From NCBI GenBank assembly GCA_964630925.1, contig CAZVZK010000249.1:1-10267 (forward strand): DNA of 10,267 bases, written 5' to 3'. Of the stretch, positions 7,112-10,267 are shown piece by piece; position 1 is the stretch's first letter; each line of letters begins with the position of its first letter. The notes under the pieces are model-generated. The model was given only the letters and a program-made list of their open reading frames with translations. It searched no databases and was not told the origin of the DNA. Source of the DNA: RGDT01 sp964630925 (GTDB lineage: Bacteria; Planctomycetota; Planctomycetia; Gemmatales; Gemmataceae). Both the position numbers and the translations under genes were made by a program.

Positions 7112-9349
7112 ATGACCACCGCACTCGAGCTGGTGCCGGCGCCTGCCGCGCCCGAGGTGTCCGCCTCACCCGACACCGCCCGCCGTGCCGAGATGATCAC
7201 GGCCGCGCTCGTCGTCTTCTTCGCGAACGCCGCCCTGCTGGTCTTGCAGCTCGTGGCGGGCCGGCTGCTGGCGCCGTTCATCGGCGTGGCGCTGGAGACC
7301 TGGACGGCGATCATCGGCGTGTTCCTCGCCGGCATCAGCCTCGGCAACGCCGCAGGCGGGCGGCTGGCCTCACGCGCCTCGCCGCGGATGCTCGGCGTCC
7401 TGCTCCTGCTCGGGGCGGCGAGCATCGCCGGCAGCTTCCTGATGGTGCGTCTGCTGTCGGCGGCCGGCGTGGCCCAGGCCCTGCCGATCCTGCCGCGGAT
7501 CGCGGCCGTGTCGTTCCTCGTCTGCTTCCCCCCGGCGTTCCTGCTGAGCCTGCTGACGCCCGCGGCCATCCAGATCGCATTGCCGGACCTCAGCCGGGCC
7601 GGGCGCGTCGTCGGCCTGATCTACGCCGTCGGCACGCTCGGGAGCCTCGTCGGCAACTTCGTGACCGGGTTCGTGTTGATCGCCTACCTCGACGTGAACG
7701 TCATCGTCCTGGGCACGGCGGCGGGGCTGGTACTCCTCGCGGTTCCCGCGCTCCTCGGATCGGGCGTCCCGGCGGTGGCCCCGACGGGGTACGCGCGTCC
7801 GGCGGCCCCCGCGTCGGAGGGGCTGCGCGTGGGGGCGGCGTGCGCGGCGGTGTTCCTGGCGAGCTTCTGCTCGATGGCGCTGGAGATGACGGCCAGCCGC
7901 CTGCTGGCGCCCATGATCGGCGTGTCATTGTACAGCTGGACGGGGATCATCGGCGTGGTGCTGGCCGGGGTGGTGTGCGGCAGCTCGCTGGGCGGCTGGC
8001 TGGCCGACCGCCACGGCGGCCGCGGGACGCTGCGGGCGACGGTGCTGGTGTCCGCCGTGTTCGTCCTGTGCGTCGTGCTGGGCTTCCACGCCCTGGCCCG
8101 CGTCGTGCCGTCGTCCGGCCCGCTCATCCCGCGCATCCTGCTGTGGTCCGCGGCCCTCTTCTTCCTGCCCATGGTGCTGCTGGGGACGATCACCCCGCAG
8201 GTGACGCGGCTCGCGCTGCGCGACGAGGCCAGCGCCGGCCTGATCGCCGGGCAGATCTACGCGTGGTCCTGCGCCGGCGCGATCGCCGGGACGTTCGCCG
8301 CCGGCTGGCTCCTCATCTCCGCGCTGGGGACGTTCGCGGTCGTCCTGTCGCTCGCCGGGGTGCTGGCCCTGCTGTCCCTGGCCCTGCCGCGTGGGAGCCA
8401 GGACAAGGAGGGCCTCTCGGCGCGGGTCGGCCTGCTGGCGGCGGCCGCCGCCGTGCTGTGGCTGTGCGGCGTGTTCCGCTCGCCGTATCAGATGGAGACG
8501 AATTACTTCGCGATCCGCGTGCTGGACGGCGAGTGGGAGGGTGAGAAGGTGAAGACGCTCGCCCTCGACCACCTCGTCCACTCCCACGTCAAGCCGGGCG
8601 ACCCGACGTACCTGGGCTACCCGCACGAGAAGGCCCAGGCCGAGTTCGTGCGGGCCATCGCCGGCGGGAGTGACCCGCGGCTGCTGGTGATCGGCGGCGG
8701 CGGCTACACCCTGCCGCGCTGGGTGGAGGTGAGCGAGCCCGGGGTGGTGTGCGACGTGGTCGAGATCGACCCCGGCGTGACGGAGGCCGCCCGCCGCTAC
8801 CTGAACCTGCCCGACGACACGGCGATCGTCACGCACAGCCAGGACGGCCGGCAGTTCATCCAGGAGAGGGCGGCGCCGGCGTCGTACCCACTGGTGATCC
8901 AGGACGCGGTCAACGACATGTCGGTCCCGTTCCACATCCTGACGAGGGAGTACAACGACCTCGTCAAGCGGGCCCTGACGCCGGGCGGGGTATACCTCCT
9001 GACGGTGATCGACGACTACGAGGAGGGCGAGCTGCTGCGTGCCGCCGTCCGGACGATGCGGCTGACGTTCAAGCACGTCCACCTCGTCGGGTCCGGGCCG
9101 GTGTGGCAGCCGAAGGCCGGGGCGGACGCGGTCGGGCGGACGGTGTTCATCATCTACGGCTCGGACAGGCCGGTGGACCTGCCGGCGATGGCGGAGGCGG
9201 TGCGCGTGCGTGGCGGAGGGCCTTTGCAGACGGCGGTGCAGCCTGAGGCGCTGACGGAGGAGTACGTGCGGAGGGGCCGTGACATCGTGCTGACGGACGC
9301 CTATGCGCCGGTGGACAACCTGTTCTGCATCGTCAGCCGGAAGCGCTGA
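7112..9349 (+). CDS. Duplicated transporter-like membrane domain fused to a spermidine-synthase-like domain
   Basis: This 745-residue protein has a polytopic membrane region (about 28-425) and a C-terminal Rossmann-type domain (about 455-745). The membrane part is an internal duplication: residues 45-86 (RLLAPFIGVALETWTAIIGV core) recur at 257-298, and 149-196 recur at 361-408, both with an offset of 212. The C-terminal domain has the glycine-rich nucleotide loop GGGGYTLPR (528-536), acidic VEIDP (550-554) and DGR (578-580), as in aminopropyltransferases and related methyltransferases. Where spermidine synthases carry a DSSDP-like catalytic segment, this protein has QDAVNDMSVPFH (597-608), so polyamine synthesis is doubtful. 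Such fusions are usually annotated as fused MFS/spermidine synthase and their reaction is not established. The start is well supported by GAGGAG at 7101-7106, 5 bases before the ATG. It appears to be transcribed on its own or by read-through from the deacetylase gene. Confidence 0.88.
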   Translation: MTTALELVPAPAAPEVSASPDTARRAEMITAALVVFFANAALLVLQLVAGRLLAPFIGVALETWTAIIGVFLAGISLGNAAGGRLASRASPRMLGVLLLLGAASIAGSFLMVRLLSAAGVAQALPILPRIAAVSFLVCFPPAFLLSLLTPAAIQIALPDLSRAGRVVGLIYAVGTLGSLVGNFVTGFVLIAYLDVNVIVLGTAAGLVLLAVPALLGSGVPAVAPTGYARPAAPASEGLRVGAACAAVFLASFCSMALEMTASRLLAPMIGVSLYSWTGIIGVVLAGVVCGSSLGGWLADRHGGRGTLRATVLVSAVFVLCVVLGFHALARVVPSSGPLIPRILLWSAALFFLPMVLLGTITPQVTRLALRDEASAGLIAGQIYAWSCAGAIAGTFAAGWLLISALGTFAVVLSLAGVLALLSLALPRGSQDKEGLSARVGLLAAAAAVLWLCGVFRSPYQMETNYFAIRVLDGEWEGEKVKTLALDHLVHSHVKPGDPTYLGYPHEKAQAEFVRAIAGGSDPRLLVIGGGGYTLPRWVEVSEPGVVCDVVEIDPGVTEAARRYLNLPDDTAIVTHSQDGRQFIQERAAPASYPLVIQDAVNDMSVPFHILTREYNDLVKRALTPGGVYLLTVIDDYEEGELLRAAVRTMRLTFKHVHLVGSGPVWQPKAGADAVGRTVFIIYGSDRPVDLPAMAEAVRVRGGGPLQTAVQPEALTEEYVRRGRDIVLTDAYAPVDNLFCIVSRKR

Positions 9350-9392
9350 GCGCGAAGATTCCGACGCCGTTCGTCGTCCCGATCCTGCTACG

Positions 9393-9705
9393 CCGCCCGA
9401 CCTTTATGTCCCCCTGTCCTACGCCGAGCTAACCTCGCAGCAGGCCCCGCCCGGCTGGCTCTGGCGCGGCTACCTCCGCCCCGGCGCTGGCGTCGATAAC
9501 CCTGTGGAAGTGGCTGGGCCGGGCGGTGCAGGAGGGGAAGGTGGAGCGGCACGGTCTGGGCACGCGCAAGGACCCGCACACGTACGCGCTGCCGGGCATG
9601 GCCCAGGTCGGGACGGACAGGTTCATCGAACGCTTCATGCGGGACAATGGGGCCGAGGCGGCGACACCGCCCGACACCGACAAGACGCGGCCGTCTGCCG
9701 CGTAG
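9393..9705 (+). pseudogene. Remnant of an AAA-family ATPase gene, core deleted
   Basis: Two coding fragments in different frames are joined near 9480-9495. The first encodes DLYVPLSYAELTSQQ followed by WLWRGYLRPG up to about 9485, in the frame of position 9303. This resembles the segment just before Walker A in RepA-like AAA ATPases of planctomycetes. The second, shifted by +1, encodes SITLWKWLGRAVQEGKVERH and then DPHTYALPGM, ending in TAG at 9703-9705. This resembles the C-terminal winged-helix or helix-turn-helix end of the same kind of protein. The whole nucleotide-binding core, Walker A and Walker B included, is missing, so the protein cannot be functional. The continuous reading from 9303 to 10247 is an artefact. 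The N-terminus beyond 9393 is not identifiable and no ribosome-binding site is apparent. The family assignment rests on memory of homologues, not a search. Confidence 0.6.
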
Positions 9706-9732
9706 GTCGGGTCGAGCGCAGCGAGGCCCGAC
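9702..9732 (+). repeat. REP-like palindrome with GTAG head
   Basis: GTAG (9702-9705) is followed directly by a stem, GTCGGGTC (9706-9713) with GGCCCGAC (9725-9732), which pairs over 8 positions with one G-T wobble. The loop is GAGCGCAGCGA (9714-9724). A GTAG tetranucleotide at the 5' foot of an imperfect hairpin is the known recognition signature of REP elements mobilised by RAYT transposases. A RAYT gene lies 57 bases away, converging from the minus strand. The TAG stop of the decayed ATPase is part of the GTAG head, so the repeat may have inserted at, or supplied, that stop. Confidence 0.7.
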
Positions 9733-9744
9733 GACGATGCGAGG

Positions 9745-9786
9745 GAGCGCAGCGACACCGATTGTCGTGCGGTCGGGACGCCGACC
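9745..9786 (+). repeat. Second partial repeat copy and two small hairpins 3' of the RAYT gene
   Basis: The 11-base loop sequence GAGCGCAGCGA of the REP-like element recurs exactly at 9745-9755. It is followed by a hairpin, CGACA (9753-9757) with TGTCG (9763-9767). A second hairpin, GGTCGG (9771-9776) with CCGACC (9781-9786), has a 4-base loop and ends 3 bases from the RAYT stop codon. This may be a degenerate second REP unit, or the last hairpin may stop minus-strand transcription, although no T-run follows. Confidence 0.5.
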
Positions 9787-9788
9787 CG

Positions 9789-10202
9789 TCATTCCCATTC
9801 CGCGCCGTGGATCTCTGGGCCCGGCGGCGGCCCGCCCCAATCCTCATCGTACTCGCCGAGCCCCACCCACCGCCGGAAGCTCGACCACCGGTACTCCTTC
9901 ACGCGCGAGACGAGGCCGTGCTTGACGGGATTCCAGTGGATGTAGTCGAGGCAGCGTTTGAAGTCGTCCTCATCCCTGACGGTGTGCTCCCAGAACCGAT
10001 GCTGCCAGACGGCCCGCCCGCGATGCGCGACGTGGCTGCGTGTCCGGCGCCCTTCCGCGCCGCCGGCCATGCGGTGGTACAGCGTGAACCGGCTCTTGAT
10101 CATGCCCCATCGGACGGAGTAATCCGCATCCTCAGGGGGGAGTGTCCAGAGAGCGTGGAGGTGGTCGGGCAGCAGGACGATCGCGGGGATCTCGAACGGC
10201 AT
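9789..10202 (-). pseudogene. REP-associated tyrosine transposase (RAYT, Y1_Tnp), 5'-truncated
   Basis: This minus-strand fragment of 137 residues belongs to the IS200/IS605-related single-strand transposases that process REP palindromes. It keeps the HUH metal-binding motif LPDHLHALW (11-19, H14 and H16) and the downstream block WQHRFWEHTVRDEDDFKRC (66-84). It also keeps DYIHWNPVKHGLV (86-98), in which Y87 is the probable catalytic tyrosine. The C-terminus ending in EWE looks complete. Full-length relatives have about 45-50 more residues at the N-terminus, with a strand rich in aromatic residues. Here homology seems to stop just before TRQKMPFEI. Upstream the frame stays open to the window edge but encodes GPVFGVHY and similar residues that do not look like RAYT. 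The ATG at 10200-10202 is an internal methionine, and I see no convincing ribosome-binding site. It is probably inactive, though the C-terminal catalytic part is undamaged. Confidence 0.8.
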
Positions 10203-10218
10203 CTTCTGGCGGGTATAG

Positions 10219-10267
10219 TGGACCCCGAAAACTGGACCGGCCCGTAAGCTATCGGGGCGGCCCGTGA
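10219..10267. mobile_element. Probable insertion-sequence end (IS3-like), cut by window edge
   Basis: At the point where RAYT homology stops, the plus strand reads TGGACCCCGAAAACTGGACC, with TGGACC repeated at 10219 and 10233. An 8-base direct repeat, CGGCCCGT, follows at 10238-10245 and 10258-10265. TGGACCCCGAAA-type sequences are, from memory, common at the termini of IS3-family elements. The position of the break supports an insertion that displaced the transposase N-terminus. Neither a transposase nor the other end is within the window, so family and boundaries are provisional. Confidence 0.4.

Noticed and set aside
7925..9082. Long minus-strand open frame opposite the fused transporter gene
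   Set aside because: It is rich in Arg, Gln, His and Gly with no recognisable domain, and the plus strand carries clear motifs throughout.
9343..9353. GCGCT-G-AGCGC palindrome at the stop of the fused transporter gene
   Set aside because: The one-base loop cannot form a hairpin, and there is no T-run to support a terminator.
9303..10247. Continuous plus-strand open frame of 314 codons at the right end
   Set aside because: It starts inside the previous gene, keeps the ATPase fragment only up to about 9485, then runs out of frame through the HTH remnant, the REP element and antisense to the RAYT.

Overview
The window is GC-rich, with genes that are almost all on the plus strand and tightly packed. 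The families present point to a member of the Planctomycetota, probably near Gemmataceae or Isosphaeraceae. The best indicators are the 697-residue protein at 4165-6258, the fused transporter/spermidine-synthase-like protein, and the remnant of an AAA ATPase with a C-terminal helix-turn-helix. This placement comes from recognising families by eye, not from a search.

Left part (1-2103): a 203-base leader with a good sigma70-type promoter candidate precedes a stand-alone ParA/Soj-type ATPase (204-1052) with no ParB partner in view. After about 100 bases comes an ABC transporter ATPase of the CcmA type (1156-2103).

Middle (2136-7022): the ABC ATPase is followed by a 634-residue ABC-2-type permease with a large soluble insert. 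After a 124-base gap framed by inverted heptamer repeats comes a 697-residue membrane-anchored protein of unknown function. Five bases further on lies a PIG-L-type zinc deacetylase. Spacing and strand suggest one or two transcripts. A working reading is an ABC-2 exporter or membrane-remodelling unit with an anchored partner and a de-N-acetylase, possibly acting on an envelope or sugar conjugate. That functional link is inference.

Right-centre (7023-9349): an 89-base spacer holds a promoter-like sequence embedded in nested inverted repeats. It leads into a 745-residue membrane protein built from two tandem copies of a transporter-like half, fused to a spermidine-synthase-like domain.

Right end (9350-10267): this is a zone of gene decay and mobile DNA. 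It holds a small remnant of an AAA ATPase gene that has lost its nucleotide-binding core, and a REP-like palindrome with the GTAG head typical of RAYT targets. These are followed by more hairpins, a 5'-truncated REP-associated tyrosine transposase on the minus strand, and what looks like the end of an insertion sequence at the junction where the transposase loses its N-terminus.

No tRNA, rRNA or CRISPR array was seen. I did not find a clear new multi-gene defence system. The most unusual material is the RAYT/REP/decayed-ATPase zone and the uncharacterised planctomycete membrane gene set in the middle.
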